From Pedobacter sp. Hv1 (GTDB lineage: Bacteria; Bacteroidota; Bacteroidia; Sphingobacteriales; Sphingobacteriaceae): a DNA stretch of 64,000 bases. Under the pieces are notes generated by a model. The model was not told where the DNA came from. It did no database searches and saw nothing but the letters and a program-made list of their open reading frames with translations. The DNA is taken from positions 186,001 through 250,000 of the forward strand of contig NZ_LLWP01000002.1 in the NCBI RefSeq assembly GCF_001412215.1. Reading direction: 5' to 3'. The stretch's first letter is position 1, and each line of letters opens with the position of its first letter. Both the position numbers and the translations under genes were made by a program. Positions 1 to 9,050 of the stretch are shown piece after piece.

Positions 1-538
1 TTGCTGCAATGAGAAAAGCACCAGCCATCAGGTTCATAAAAGAAATGATAATAAGTGGTCTTTTTAATAAGGTGACATAATTATCAAGCTTAATTCCTAT
101 TGGTCTTTTCACCTGTGGCAGATAAGATTGCGACATTCGAAGGGCTACGGTGTGCATCCCTATTTTGGTTAACGAATCTGGCACATTTAAATAAGTAGTT
201 ACTGTGCCCGGTATTTCAGGGCTGTTTTTGCCTATTACTTTTCCATTGCGCCCAATCAATACCCCATCCCAATACACCTCAAATGCACCGAAAGATTCGA
301 TGTGTAAACCAAGTGGTCCATCTGGAATCGTCATTAATTTAACTGTAGATCGAACCCAAAAAACCTGGTTACCGGTCTCTCCCCTTTCGCTTGTCCATTT
401 CGAATCATCAAAATCTTTACTTGCCCACAATTGATCATCCCCAATTTGATAGCGGTTTTCATCAGCCTTGTACTTCATTACAGACTCACAAGAGGATAGA
501 AATAATAGCGCAACAATAAAAAACAGGGTCCTTTGCAT
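1..538 (-). CDS. Membrane sensor protein, lipoprotein-type N-terminus (partial)
   Basis: The minus-strand ATG at 538-536 opens a frame of 179 codons that runs off the left edge, so only the N-terminus is present. It starts with a lipoprotein signal (MQRTLFFIVALLFLSSC). A roughly 120-residue domain follows with a WASKDFDDSKW motif and a jelly-roll-like pattern (FWVRSTVKL, EVYWDGVLIG). That pattern is typical of the periplasmic ligand domain placed before 7TM or histidine-kinase modules in Bacteroidota. The last residues (LIISFMNLMAGAFLIAA) look like the first membrane helix. It is divergent from the receptor gene at 648. The kinase or 7TM identity is inferred, because the signalling part lies outside the window. 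Confidence 0.6.
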   Translation of the reverse strand, partial: MQRTLFFIVALLFLSSCESVMKYKADENRYQIGDDQLWASKDFDDSKWTSERGETGNQVFWVRSTVKLMTIPDGPLGLHIESFGAFEVYWDGVLIGRNGKVIGKNSPEIPGTVTTYLNVPDSLTKIGMHTVALRMSQSYLPQVKRPIGIKLDNYVTLLKRPLIIISFMNLMAGAFLIAA

Positions 539-647
539 AGCGTAAAGTTAGCACTAAGATAGTGCAGAATAGTGCATTTCAAAAGGCCATAGAGCCATTG
601 GCATGTTTTTCTTATATCTCATCAAAAACAGGAATTAAACTTGCAGC

Positions 648-3044
648 ATGAAACGATTATTACTCACTTTATCAATCTTCTTTTGCTGGATGTGCAGCAT
701 GGCACAACAAACTGTGGTAACAAAAGGAATAACAGTACATGGTTTGGTACATGAGCAGAAGGCCAAAGCACCAATTGCTTATGTTACAGTAAGTATTTTA
801 GATCAATCGGCCAAATTGATTGCAGGATCAATTAGTGATGAAAAAGGAAGTTTTAAACTGGAAGGCATCCCTGCGGGTAATTTAACTATCCAATTTAGCC
901 TAATGGGTTATCAAACCCTGAATAAACCCTTACAGATTACAGCCAGCGACAATATGAACCTTGGCACAATGATACTTATCCCCGATCCTTTGTTGCTTAA
1001 AGAAATTGCTGTGGTTGGCGAGAAATCTGCAATCAGCCTTAAATTAGACAAAAAAGTATTTGAAACTGGAAAAGATATTTTGTCGCAAACGGGTTCGGCA
1101 ACAGACTTGCTCAATAGCGTACCCGCTGTAAGTGTAAGCCCTACTGGGACCATCAGTTTACGAGGCAACGGAAATGTACTGGTGCTGATCAATGGTCGTC
1201 GCTCTGGTGTGGTTGAGGGCAATGCTTTAGAACAATTACCAGCAGATCAGATTGAACGCATTGAAGTCATTACCAACCCTTCTTCAAGATACGATGCCGC
1301 AGGTTCTGCCGGAATTATCAATATCATTTTAAAAAAGAATAAAAAAGCAGGTATCAATGGACAATTGAGACTAGTAGGTGGTATTCCGAACGAAACACGA
1401 ATTACACCCAGTTTAAATTATAAATCAGACAAAATTAACCTTTTCTCTACCTTCGGTATTCGCTTGTCTGATTATGTTGGCCTTTATAAAACCAAACAAG
1501 CGATACAAAATGGCACCAACACCAATTTGTTGAATCAGGTGCAAGATGAAAACCGACATGATGATGCCAAAATGCTCTATTTAGGCGCAGATGTGATCTT
1601 GAACAACCACAATACCATTACTGCCGCATTTTTAAAAAATGCAACGAATGATCACGACAAAACGGTACTGAACTATGCTTATGCAACTGCAGGAAAAGGA
1701 AGTGACAGCAGTTTGGTTCGCAAAGGCGAATCGTGGGAAAAACGCAATTACAATCAATTGGAATTTAACTACACCAAAACATTTTTAAAACCAGGCCAAA
1801 AATACACTATTGATATGCAGTACGATTTTTGGAACAGCGACAAGGATTGGAGCTTAAGTACCAGCAAATTATCGCCAGCTACAATCAATAAAGCAGGTAT
1901 CCGCACCAGCTCTATTGGCACCAGTAAAGATTTACTGCTACAAACCGATTTTATACAGCCGCTAGATAGTATTGCTACACTAGAACTTGGTTTAAAAATG
2001 GAGAATAGAAGAGTAACTAGCGATTTTAAAGCAGAGCAACAACAAGATAATGATTGGGCTGTTTTTCAAGGCATTAACAATAGACTGGCTTATAATGAGT
2101 TAATTGGTAGCGCTTACGCACAATATGGAAGTAAACTGGGAAAAATAGCTTATCAGTTGGGTGTACGCACTGAACTTACCAAAATTAAGATAGAAGATAG
2201 AACCGGAACTTATCATAACGACAAGAACTATACCCGATTATTTCCAACCCTAAACTTGAGTTATCCATTTTCTAATACATCAACCTTACAAGGGAGTTAC
2301 AGCAGAAGGATCAATAGACCATCATTAAATTTGTTATATCCATTTAATGAGCTTACAGATTTTAATGCCCAATTTGTAGGTAATCCAGAATTAGACCCTT
2401 CTTTTGCCCATGTGGTTGAAATAGGGTATCTTAAAAATTGGTCTAAGTTTACCTTTAATCCATCTGTTTATTTTCAAAAAAACAATCAGATTATTGTAGA
2501 GTATACTACCAGAAACCAACAAGGAATATTCATTACCTCACCGATCAATATCACTAGCGAAACCCGCATGGGAATAGAACTTTCAACCTTGTATAATCCT
2601 TTAAAATGGTTGCAGTTTAATTTCGAAATGAATGCCTACCAATTCAAACAAATTGGAAGTTATAAGGATCAAAACTTCGATTTTACGGGTGAAGCATTGA
2701 CCAGTAGAGTTGGCACACAGTTAAAATTGCCCAACAAATTAGCTTTTCAGGTACGTTATAATTTTACTGGGGCACAAAGCAATGCACAAAGCCGTACGCA
2801 AGCTGTACACAATATTGATTTTGGTGCCAGTAAAAACCTATTTAAAGACAAAGCAACCTTATTATTTGATGTGACCAATTTATTCGACCTTCGTGAGTTT
2901 ACCACTACCACCACCGGAGTTAATTATGTATTGGCACAAACCAATAGGCCAAATGCCGCAAGATATCGTTTAACCTTTGTATACCGACTAAACCTAAAAG
3001 AGAACCAAAGTGTTAGACAGGCTAAAACTGGAAATAGAAATTAA
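648..3044 (+). CDS. TonB-dependent receptor-like outer-membrane beta-barrel protein
   Basis: This 798-residue protein has a Sec signal peptide (MKRLLLTLSIFFCWMCSMAQQ). A carboxypeptidase-like regulatory beta-sandwich follows at about 25-110 (VHGLVHEQKAKAPIAYVTV). A plug-like domain lies at about 120-230 (GNGNVLVLINGRRSG, IERIEVITNPSSRYDAAG). The rest is an outer-membrane barrel of the OMP_b-brl_3 type, including the usual GNPELDPSFAHVVEIGY motif and a C-terminal LTFVYRLNL strand. It likely sits in the outer membrane and imports or senses an unknown ligand. No SusD-like partner is adjacent, which argues against a glycan-uptake SusCD pair. It converges on the GH95-like gene, with a bidirectional terminator between them. 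Confidence 0.88.
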   Translation: MKRLLLTLSIFFCWMCSMAQQTVVTKGITVHGLVHEQKAKAPIAYVTVSILDQSAKLIAGSISDEKGSFKLEGIPAGNLTIQFSLMGYQTLNKPLQITASDNMNLGTMILIPDPLLLKEIAVVGEKSAISLKLDKKVFETGKDILSQTGSATDLLNSVPAVSVSPTGTISLRGNGNVLVLINGRRSGVVEGNALEQLPADQIERIEVITNPSSRYDAAGSAGIINIILKKNKKAGINGQLRLVGGIPNETRITPSLNYKSDKINLFSTFGIRLSDYVGLYKTKQAIQNGTNTNLLNQVQDENRHDDAKMLYLGADVILNNHNTITAAFLKNATNDHDKTVLNYAYATAGKGSDSSLVRKGESWEKRNYNQLEFNYTKTFLKPGQKYTIDMQYDFWNSDKDWSLSTSKLSPATINKAGIRTSSIGTSKDLLLQTDFIQPLDSIATLELGLKMENRRVTSDFKAEQQQDNDWAVFQGINNRLAYNELIGSAYAQYGSKLGKIAYQLGVRTELTKIKIEDRTGTYHNDKNYTRLFPTLNLSYPFSNTSTLQGSYSRRINRPSLNLLYPFNELTDFNAQFVGNPELDPSFAHVVEIGYLKNWSKFTFNPSVYFQKNNQIIVEYTTRNQQGIFITSPINITSETRMGIELSTLYNPLKWLQFNFEMNAYQFKQIGSYKDQNFDFTGEALTSRVGTQLKLPNKLAFQVRYNFTGAQSNAQSRTQAVHNIDFGASKNLFKDKATLLFDVTNLFDLREFTTTTTGVNYVLAQTNRPNAARYRLTFVYRLNLKENQSVRQAKTGNRN

Positions 3045-3048
3045 ACAG

Positions 3049-3081
3049 ATCCGCTCTTTGTAAATGGAGAGCGGATTAATT
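3049..3081. terminator. Bidirectional intrinsic terminator
   Basis: A 9-bp perfect stem (ATCCGCTCT / AGAGCGGAT, loop about 10 nt) lies between two convergent genes. A T-rich tract follows on the plus strand (TAATTTTATT). Confidence 0.75.
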
Positions 3082-5355
3082 TTATTCATAGCCATTTTCA
3101 AACACCACAGTTTGTCCCTTTTTAAGATGTACACTAACCACTTGGATACCATTCACATTTGCCATTGCTGTGGGGGTATCTTTGACAATAAATGTTCTGA
3201 ATGGTAATTTAATATAGAGGTCACCACCTTGTTCGGCATAAACCTTTACCTGAGTAGGCACCCCATTTTCTTTATTGGCACTTACCAAAAAAGCACCTTC
3301 TGTACGTAAATTGGTAAAAGATACATCTTTCCATGTTTTTGGAACCGCAGGAAAAACCTGGATATAACCATTTCTAGACTGTACCAATAGCTCTTGCACC
3401 CCTTGCGCAAAGGCAAAATTACCTTCCAAGGTAAAAGGTCGGTAGGTAAAACTTGAATATTGACCACCTTTTTGATCTCCATTTAAATGAAAACTATTGG
3501 GCGAGCAAAAATTAGCGGCAAAAATCTGTAATTGTTTTACTGCCTTTTCTGCTTCATAAGCACGGGCATATAATGATGCCATCCAGCTGAAAGAATAACC
3601 AGTCCATGCTCGTGTTCCTTTTTCTTCTATCCGTTTTAAAGAGTTTTTGATCTTAACCCCATCTTTTGGCAAGTTCACATCCAATAAAGCCAATGGATAA
3701 ATGGCCATATATTGAGACATGTGTCGATGTGATTCATTCAGATTTTGTTGTGGAGCTATGGTAAATCCAGTTTCATTTACTTCATAATCTGGCAATTGCT
3801 TTAACAGCGTTAGCCAATGTAAACTTTCTTTACTTTGCTTATTTGCAGCACTTACCTCTGCTGCTGCCTTAAATAGAAATTTGGCTAAGCTCAAATCGAA
3901 ATTACTCCAGTTTAAATACCAAGCATTAATGCTATTGTCATTGTATTCTGGACTTGAACTTAAAGGCAATTTACGTACGCCTTTTTCTAAATAAGTAATG
4001 TTCTCTAAATAGGTCGCCGCATCATGGATGTAGGGATAAGCTCTCGTTTTAAGAAACTTTTGGTCCATGGCATATTTCCATTGCCAGTAAAAATGTTGGG
4101 CTGTCCAAGCGCTTACTGTTGGCGATAAAGAGTATTGGATCCAGCCACCCATCGGATCTCCATTTAAAGTTACTACCCCAGGTACGTTTAAGCCATTTAC
4201 CCCGAAATATTGTTTCGTATAAGCTAAATTTCGATCTCTAATTTTCCACAACCAGTCTGTAAATGTTGCACCCTCTGCCAAATGATTGGCAGTGTATGTT
4301 GGCCAATAGCTCAATTGCGTATTTAAATCGTTATGAAAATCACCTTTCCATGGTGGCAAACTTCCATTGTCTGCTGTCCATACCGCTTGCAAGGTAATAG
4401 CGGGCGCTCCTTTTCTGGCTACACTGCCCAGTTTATACATTTCGAGCTGATATTGCTTTCCAATTAGCGAATCGGGTAAAGTGATGTTAGATTTGCCCCA
4501 ATAATTTCTCCACCAATTGAGGTGGCTCATCAAATCAAGCTTTTCTTGATCAAGAGTTCTAATAGGTGACAATACTGCTTTTTTGGTATTACTGATCGTC
4601 CAAGCACCTACTATTTTAGTATGGCTAATTTTCTTCCATACAATTTTAACTTCATAGAATTTCCCTTCTGCCGTAGGCTGAACGTAACTGATGCTATTTG
4701 CAGTTTGAGTTACCTTCCCTTTGGCATAACCTAGTTTTTGCAAACCTTCTCCAGCATGACTATTGTCATTTGTACCTTGGTTGGTGCTGTTGTAGTTATG
4801 AACAATAAGTTCTGGAATAATTTGATCTGTTTTTAAATTACTGAAGCTAAAAACGCCTTTAGGTTCAATGGCATGGATATAACAGTTAAAAACAGTACCA
4901 TCTTCAAATTTAATGGTATTGATGGCTGTTTTAATATCTAAAGTGTTGGTGATTACTTTACCAAATGGAGCAATATTAAATTCAATGGCAGCAGCCGGAA
5001 GTTTGGTTGGATAAGGGATCTGATCATAAGGTTCATCGCCAACTTTTTGAACCACTGCATAATTTTTATTTAAAACCTGCTCTTTAACCCATTTGAAATT
5101 AAGTTTAGAGAGATCAAGGGCCTTGCGTTCATCCCATAAATCTGCCCGATCTAACGACAAACGGAGCTGATTATTTTTACCCCAAATCAAAGCGCCCAAT
5201 TGGCCATTTCCCAAGGGCATGGCCTCATCCCAACGCGTAGCCAGTTGCGTAAACGACAAATGATTAGCGCTACCTACCTGAGCGCTAATTGTACCTACCG
5301 AAACTAGTAGCATACCTAACGTAAGAATCAAATTTTGGAGGCTACTTTTCATCAT
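3082..5355 (-). CDS. GH95-family-like secreted glycoside hydrolase
   Basis: This 757-residue protein has a signal peptide (to about 26). It carries GH95 hallmarks in order: WDEAMPLGNGQLGALIWG (42-59), NDLNTQLSYWP (342-352), LPLSSSPEYND (463-473, with E470 in the general-acid position), a TGYSFSWMASLYARAYE helix, and LEGNFAFAQGVQELL near 643. GH95 enzymes release alpha-L-fucose or alpha-L-galactose by inversion. The Asn-x-Asn pair of the family reads D343-L-N345, and the Asp of the usual IDGN motif is E644, so substrate or activity may differ. It is probably periplasmic or surface-exposed. No SusCD, sulfatase or other glycosidase is nearby, so it is an orphan rather than part of a PUL. Confidence 0.82.
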   Translation of the reverse strand: MMKSSLQNLILTLGMLLVSVGTISAQVGSANHLSFTQLATRWDEAMPLGNGQLGALIWGKNNQLRLSLDRADLWDERKALDLSKLNFKWVKEQVLNKNYAVVQKVGDEPYDQIPYPTKLPAAAIEFNIAPFGKVITNTLDIKTAINTIKFEDGTVFNCYIHAIEPKGVFSFSNLKTDQIIPELIVHNYNSTNQGTNDNSHAGEGLQKLGYAKGKVTQTANSISYVQPTAEGKFYEVKIVWKKISHTKIVGAWTISNTKKAVLSPIRTLDQEKLDLMSHLNWWRNYWGKSNITLPDSLIGKQYQLEMYKLGSVARKGAPAITLQAVWTADNGSLPPWKGDFHNDLNTQLSYWPTYTANHLAEGATFTDWLWKIRDRNLAYTKQYFGVNGLNVPGVVTLNGDPMGGWIQYSLSPTVSAWTAQHFYWQWKYAMDQKFLKTRAYPYIHDAATYLENITYLEKGVRKLPLSSSPEYNDNSINAWYLNWSNFDLSLAKFLFKAAAEVSAANKQSKESLHWLTLLKQLPDYEVNETGFTIAPQQNLNESHRHMSQYMAIYPLALLDVNLPKDGVKIKNSLKRIEEKGTRAWTGYSFSWMASLYARAYEAEKAVKQLQIFAANFCSPNSFHLNGDQKGGQYSSFTYRPFTLEGNFAFAQGVQELLVQSRNGYIQVFPAVPKTWKDVSFTNLRTEGAFLVSANKENGVPTQVKVYAEQGGDLYIKLPFRTFIVKDTPTAMANVNGIQVVSVHLKKGQTVVFENGYE

Positions 5356-5463
5356 AGATTCTAATATTTAAATATTAAACCAATATAACATTTATATGAC
5401 ATTAAAAATAGCTAAAAAAAATAAATAACTAAATATCAATGTTTTAACTCCAATTAAAAATAT

Positions 5464-5511
5464 TATATAGTACTATGTATTGCATAATACTATATAAAGC
5501 ATATATCTTTG
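5464..5511 (+). promoter_or_regulatory. Promoter with inverted repeat for the aspartyl protease gene
   Basis: A TATCTTTG box (5504-5511) fits the Bacteroidota -7 consensus TAnnTTTG. It lies 21 bp after a TTG (5480-5482) in the -33 position. A perfect inverted repeat, TATATAGTA (5464-5472) and TACTATATA (5488-5496), brackets the -33 element and could be an operator. It also lies upstream of the divergent GH95-like gene. Confidence 0.5.
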
Positions 5512-5538
5512 TTGGGTTACATAAACAATCAAGCAAAA

Positions 5539-6822
5539 ATGAAAATTAAGCCTATAGTACTTCTTGCTTTGTGTGTATTGATCGCACAACAACTGACTGC
5601 TCAGCAACCCTTGCCAATATTGAAAACCAATTCCAATGTGGTATCCATTCGCGATGGAAAAAATTATCGGAAAAATACTTGGAAATTAACACCGCAAGCA
5701 AAACTAGATATCTATTATACAGGGCTTCCTCAAAAAGAAGGCAAGGTTACTTTTATTAGCGATATAGATTCCATTTCTTTTAATGTAAAATATGGTAAAA
5801 CCTACGATTTTATAGTGCTTTTAAATAATAAGGATACTTGTTATACCCGCATATCTGCTAATTATGATGGCATCAATAGCCCCATTAAAATCAAAAAACA
5901 GACCAACAGCTCCGATACCATTCCTTTTACCCTTCATAACAGTCGCATTTATTTAAACGGACAAGTAAACGGAAAGAAGAACCTCTCTTTTCAATTAGAC
6001 CTTGGTGCAGGAGCAACATGTATCAATTACAAATCAGTGGCTAAGGCGGGGATAAAATTTGATGGAAAAACACTAGTTACCAATAGCCATGGCACCAATG
6101 AAGAACCTACCAGTAACAAAAATGCAATTAGCATTGCGGGCTTAAGATGGGAAGATGTACCAATGGTTCAGGTTAAAAACATGAACAACGATGAGGATGT
6201 AATTATAGGAAATTCTCTATTTGCGGATAAGATCATTGAACTGAACTATGATCTGAAAATATTGATTGTACATGATCAACTTCCCAACATAACAAATGGC
6301 TACACCAAACATGATGTGATATTTGAGCAACATCGCCCCAGTATACAGGCCACCATCCATGTTAATGGAAAAGACTATACAGACTGGTTTTTGTTTGACA
6401 CTGGTAGAGCTGGTACAATGGTAATCGGTAAATCTTTTGTAACTAAATTTGGATTATGGGATAAGTTTAAAACGATTTTAAGTTTGGGTGATAAAAAAAT
6501 AGTGGTCATTCCTAAAACGACTATAGGAAAATTGAGCTTTACCGATATTGTTACCAATGCACAAAGCCCTAAAAGCAATTCAGAAAGGCCTACCTTATTG
6601 GGAAATGAATTATTAAATCATTTCAATGTGGTTTTAGATAATGTAAATGGGATCATCTACTTAAAACCAAATAGTTTACAGAAAAAAAATTATGCCGATT
6701 TAAATGAGCTCAAAGCAACAGCTTTGTATCTCTTTATCGGAACATTACTTTTAATTGCTGCGCTTGTCATTTGTATCAGAAAATGGGTCAAGTATTGGAA
6801 AGCCTCAAAAACAAAAAAATAG
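5539..6822 (+). CDS. Retropepsin-like aspartyl protease, membrane-anchored
   Basis: The start is the ATG at 5539, because an upstream in-frame TTG overlaps the -7 promoter box and the signal peptide (MKIKPIVLLALCVLIAQQLTAQQ) begins here. The protein is 427 residues. Two clan-AA aspartic protease motifs are visible: FQLDLGAGATCI and WFLFDTGRAGTMVIG. This is a double-domain arrangement, as in the Bacteroidota 'aspartyl protease family' proteins. A single C-terminal membrane helix (LYLFIGTLLLIAALVICI) is followed by a basic tail. It probably cleaves a periplasmic protein or peptide of unknown identity. The first motif has DLGAGA where a canonical DTGA would be expected, so activity may rest mainly on the DTG half. 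The serine hydrolase follows closely. Confidence 0.75.
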   Translation: MKIKPIVLLALCVLIAQQLTAQQPLPILKTNSNVVSIRDGKNYRKNTWKLTPQAKLDIYYTGLPQKEGKVTFISDIDSISFNVKYGKTYDFIVLLNNKDTCYTRISANYDGINSPIKIKKQTNSSDTIPFTLHNSRIYLNGQVNGKKNLSFQLDLGAGATCINYKSVAKAGIKFDGKTLVTNSHGTNEEPTSNKNAISIAGLRWEDVPMVQVKNMNNDEDVIIGNSLFADKIIELNYDLKILIVHDQLPNITNGYTKHDVIFEQHRPSIQATIHVNGKDYTDWFLFDTGRAGTMVIGKSFVTKFGLWDKFKTILSLGDKKIVVIPKTTIGKLSFTDIVTNAQSPKSNSERPTLLGNELLNHFNVVLDNVNGIIYLKPNSLQKKNYADLNELKATALYLFIGTLLLIAALVICIRKWVKYWKASKTKK

Positions 6823-6882
6823 CTTTAATTGCATCAATATCATTCATTTAAAATGTTAACTTTAGGTATTCATCCCAATTCA

Positions 6883-8031
6883 ATGTATTATACCCATCGC
6901 TTAAAATCTCTTTTTACTTTATTTATTGTATGTTTTTTTTCAACGGCTAGCTTTGCGCAAAAAGAAAAAGCTGAGGCAGAAATACAAGAGCTCATCAAAA
7001 AGTTCGATGTTGTTGGGCTTTCTGTTGCTGTGGTAAAAAAGGGCGAATTGATCTATAACAATTCTTTTGGTTTAAAAGATATTGAAAGTAATACTGCACT
7101 GCGTAATACAGACATATTCAGGATTGCTTCCATCTCCAAATCTTTTTCGGCAACATCGATTATGCAATTGGTAGAGGCTAAAAAATTAGCGTTAGATGAT
7201 GATTTTAGTAAACTGGTTGGTTTCAAAGTCAGAAATCCAAAATATCCAGATAAAGTAATTACCCTCAAAATGGTGCTTTCTCACACCTCTAGTATCAATG
7301 ACAGCAAGGGCTATTTCGACTTGGCCGTAATTAATGCAGACAAAAGCAGCGATTGGGCTAAATGTTACAATGATTATGAACCCGGTACCAAGTATCAATA
7401 TTGCAATCTGAACTTTAATTTAATTGGCGCTGTGATAGAAAAAACAACAGGCCAACGTTTTGACAATTATGTAAAACAGCATATTTTAAATCCATTACAA
7501 TTAGATGCAGGCTATTGTGTCGATTCGTTGGCCAGTAGCAGATTTGCTACGCTTTATGAATATAGTGCCAACCCCAAGAAATTTACAGCAGCCCCAGCAG
7601 CTTACGCTCCACGTAGAGAGGAAATTAAAAATTATACCTTAGGTTACAGTACACCCGCATTTTCGCCAACTGGTGGAATGAAAATTTCTGCAACAGATTT
7701 GGCAAAATACATGACCATGCACATGAATTATGGGAAGTATAAAGGGGTTAAAATCATTTCTAAAAAAAGTGCCAAACTTATGCAAACCAAAATTTCAGAC
7801 GAAGAAGGTTATGGTTTGGCCATCAGAACAATTGACAACCTTATTCCAAACAAAATCTTAAAGGGGCACACTGGTTCTGCCTACGGATTATATAGCGCCA
7901 TGTTTTTTGAACCTAATGAAAAGTTTGGAATTGTAGTTATTACAAATGGCTGTAATCCTATTTACGCCGACGGGATGAATACTGTATTAAAAAGCACCAT
8001 TAATGCACTTTACAATAACCTAATTAAATAA
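6883..8031 (+). CDS. Serine hydrolase, class C beta-lactamase/PBP-like
   Basis: The start was chosen at the ATG at 6883, where the signal peptide (MYYTHRLKSLFTLFIVCFF...SFA) begins. Longer in-frame starts (6829, 6853) would add a non-signal N-tail. The 382-residue protein has the serine beta-lactamase/DD-peptidase triad: S83-I-S-K86 (SxxK), Y173-C-N175 (YxN) and a late HTG motif in LKGHTGSAYG. Family members include AmpC-like enzymes, D-aminopeptidases and esterases. Nothing here identifies a beta-lactam resistance role, and a peptidase or esterase acting in the periplasm is as likely. Confidence 0.85.
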   Translation: MYYTHRLKSLFTLFIVCFFSTASFAQKEKAEAEIQELIKKFDVVGLSVAVVKKGELIYNNSFGLKDIESNTALRNTDIFRIASISKSFSATSIMQLVEAKKLALDDDFSKLVGFKVRNPKYPDKVITLKMVLSHTSSINDSKGYFDLAVINADKSSDWAKCYNDYEPGTKYQYCNLNFNLIGAVIEKTTGQRFDNYVKQHILNPLQLDAGYCVDSLASSRFATLYEYSANPKKFTAAPAAYAPRREEIKNYTLGYSTPAFSPTGGMKISATDLAKYMTMHMNYGKYKGVKIISKKSAKLMQTKISDEEGYGLAIRTIDNLIPNKILKGHTGSAYGLYSAMFFEPNEKFGIVVITNGCNPIYADGMNTVLKSTINALYNNLIK

Positions 8032-8036
8032 AGTGC

Positions 8037-8228
8037 TTATTTGTTTTTGATAAACAGGTGGATTGTTTTGTCGCAATTGTCACATCTGTATCTTTTAACC
8101 CTAACAAAAGGTATCAGTTTATATAAACGAAAAGATTTAATCCTTTCACTTAAATTACCTTTCTTGCAATATGGGCATTTTTGGTATCTCTTGTCTTCTT
8201 TAAGCCAGGCTAATGATGTATTGTCCAT
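8037..8228 (-). CDS. Small zinc-ribbon protein
   Basis: This 63-residue protein has two CxxC pairs, C18-x2-C21 (KCPYCKKG) and C49-x2-C52 (YRCDNCDK), spaced as in a zinc ribbon. The middle is basic (KSFRLYKLIPFVRVKRYR). It probably binds zinc and perhaps nucleic acid; function is unknown. It converges on the serine hydrolase with only 5 bp between stops. The plus-strand frame opposite it has no domain features and was discarded. Confidence 0.65.
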   Translation of the reverse strand: MDNTSLAWLKEDKRYQKCPYCKKGNLSERIKSFRLYKLIPFVRVKRYRCDNCDKTIHLFIKNK

Positions 8229-8878
8229 AATTTATTTAAGTTAAACAACCATTATGGTTATTTAATTAACAGCAAAAAATGCATCTAGTTTTGTTATTTT
8301 ATTTTTTCAATCATTTGTATTCCAATAGATTTCAAAAATAATTTGAGGAATACAATTACCTAGCACCCTTAATACTATTTAAGAGTATTCCATCAAATTA
8401 TTATAATTTATCAACAATAATGATTGAATTATCGCGACTTAAAATTGCTAAATAAGAAGTTTTAATCCATACCTAATCGATGAACAACAATAGATAGTCG
8501 ATTAAACCATTACAGGAGTCTAAGAAGCTAATTTGAGCTAAAAAATAGGTTACCGAATCATTTAACAAAAAAAAGAGGCTGTCCGAAAAGGTCTGTATGT
8601 CGCCCAGATATAAATTCAGGACGATGCAACACACAATTAAACAGCAAAATATACCTTTTCAAACAGCTTCTTACATAATGATTATACCGCAGGTTGTAAT
8701 TCTTCCATTATTACCCTCATTTCTACCATAATTTACTGATCATTAGCATCTGACCTGAGAAGCTATTGATTAACGTTTTGATCTGTCCCTATATGGATTT
8801 GTCACTTCTCAGAAGTAATATGAAGGTACTGTAAAAACTAAATATCCACGAAAGAAAAAACGAAGATATATATTGTGG
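8229..8878. other. Gene-free AT-rich stretch
   Basis: No frame here codes for a recognisable protein. The stretch contains the 100-bp inverted repeat listed separately and otherwise AT-rich unique sequence. It may be a scar of past mobile-element activity at the edge of the small bacteriocin-like unit. Confidence 0.5.
8573..8672. repeat. 100-bp imperfect inverted repeat (MITE-like remnant)
   Basis: AAGAGGCTGTCCGAAAAGGT at 8573-8592 pairs with ACCTTTTCAAACAGCTTCTT at 8653-8672, matching 17 of 20 positions. The arms enclose about 60 bp with no coding sequence. Terminal arms of this kind occur at the ends of some Bacteroidota insertion sequences, so this may be a non-autonomous element. There is no transposase and no obvious target duplication. 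Confidence 0.45.
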
Positions 8879-8950
8879 AAGGCATTTCGTACTCGTTGAA
8901 AGGCATTTCGTACAATAAATTTTAATCAAATAGATAAAATTATATTTTCG
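8879..8950 (+). promoter_or_regulatory. Tandem 21-bp-period site plus -7 box, LytTR-type
   Basis: AAGGCATTTCGTAC occurs at 8879-8892 and again at 8900-8913, exactly 21 bp apart. A TATTTTCG box, close to TAnnTTTG, follows at 8943-8950. Two direct repeats one or two helical turns apart just upstream of a promoter are the usual target layout of LytTR-family activators such as AgrA and ComE. It controls the small gene pair downstream. Confidence 0.55.
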
Positions 8951-8981
8951 AAGAAAAATTAATTAAAACATCAAACAACTT

Positions 8982-9050
8982 ATGAAAGTAAAAAAATTAC
9001 CACTTATTATTGCTAGTGTATGTATCATGAAGAAATGGTTGATCAATTAG
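8982..9050 (+). pseudogene. Signal-peptide leader out of frame with the next ORF
   Basis: The ATG at 8982 encodes a 22-residue peptide that begins like a signal peptide (MKVKKLPLIIASV) and ends at TAG 9048-9050, overlapping the next frame. A -1 shift after codon AGT (9015-9017) would give LPLIIASCMYHEE, which contains a good lipobox (I-A-S-C). This fits a one-base deletion that separated a lipoprotein leader from its body. The alternative is that this is a short coupled upstream ORF. Confidence 0.45.

Noticed and set aside
204..434. 76-residue frame on the plus strand
   Set aside because: Opposite the partial sensor gene, whose lipoprotein signal and domain pattern are much better.
6829..6882. 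Longer N-terminus for the serine hydrolase
   Set aside because: It would place about 18 non-hydrophobic residues before the signal peptide; the ATG at 6883 starts a normal one.
8041..8244. 67-residue frame on the plus strand
   Set aside because: Opposite the zinc-ribbon protein with two CxxC pairs; the plus frame has no features.
8573..8672. Complete insertion sequence
   Set aside because: No transposase frame and too short; only inverted ends remain.
8985..9016. Programmed -1 frameshift at the run of seven A residues (8990-8996)
   Set aside because: Shifting there leads into TAG at 9014-9016, so it cannot join the leader to the 116-residue frame.
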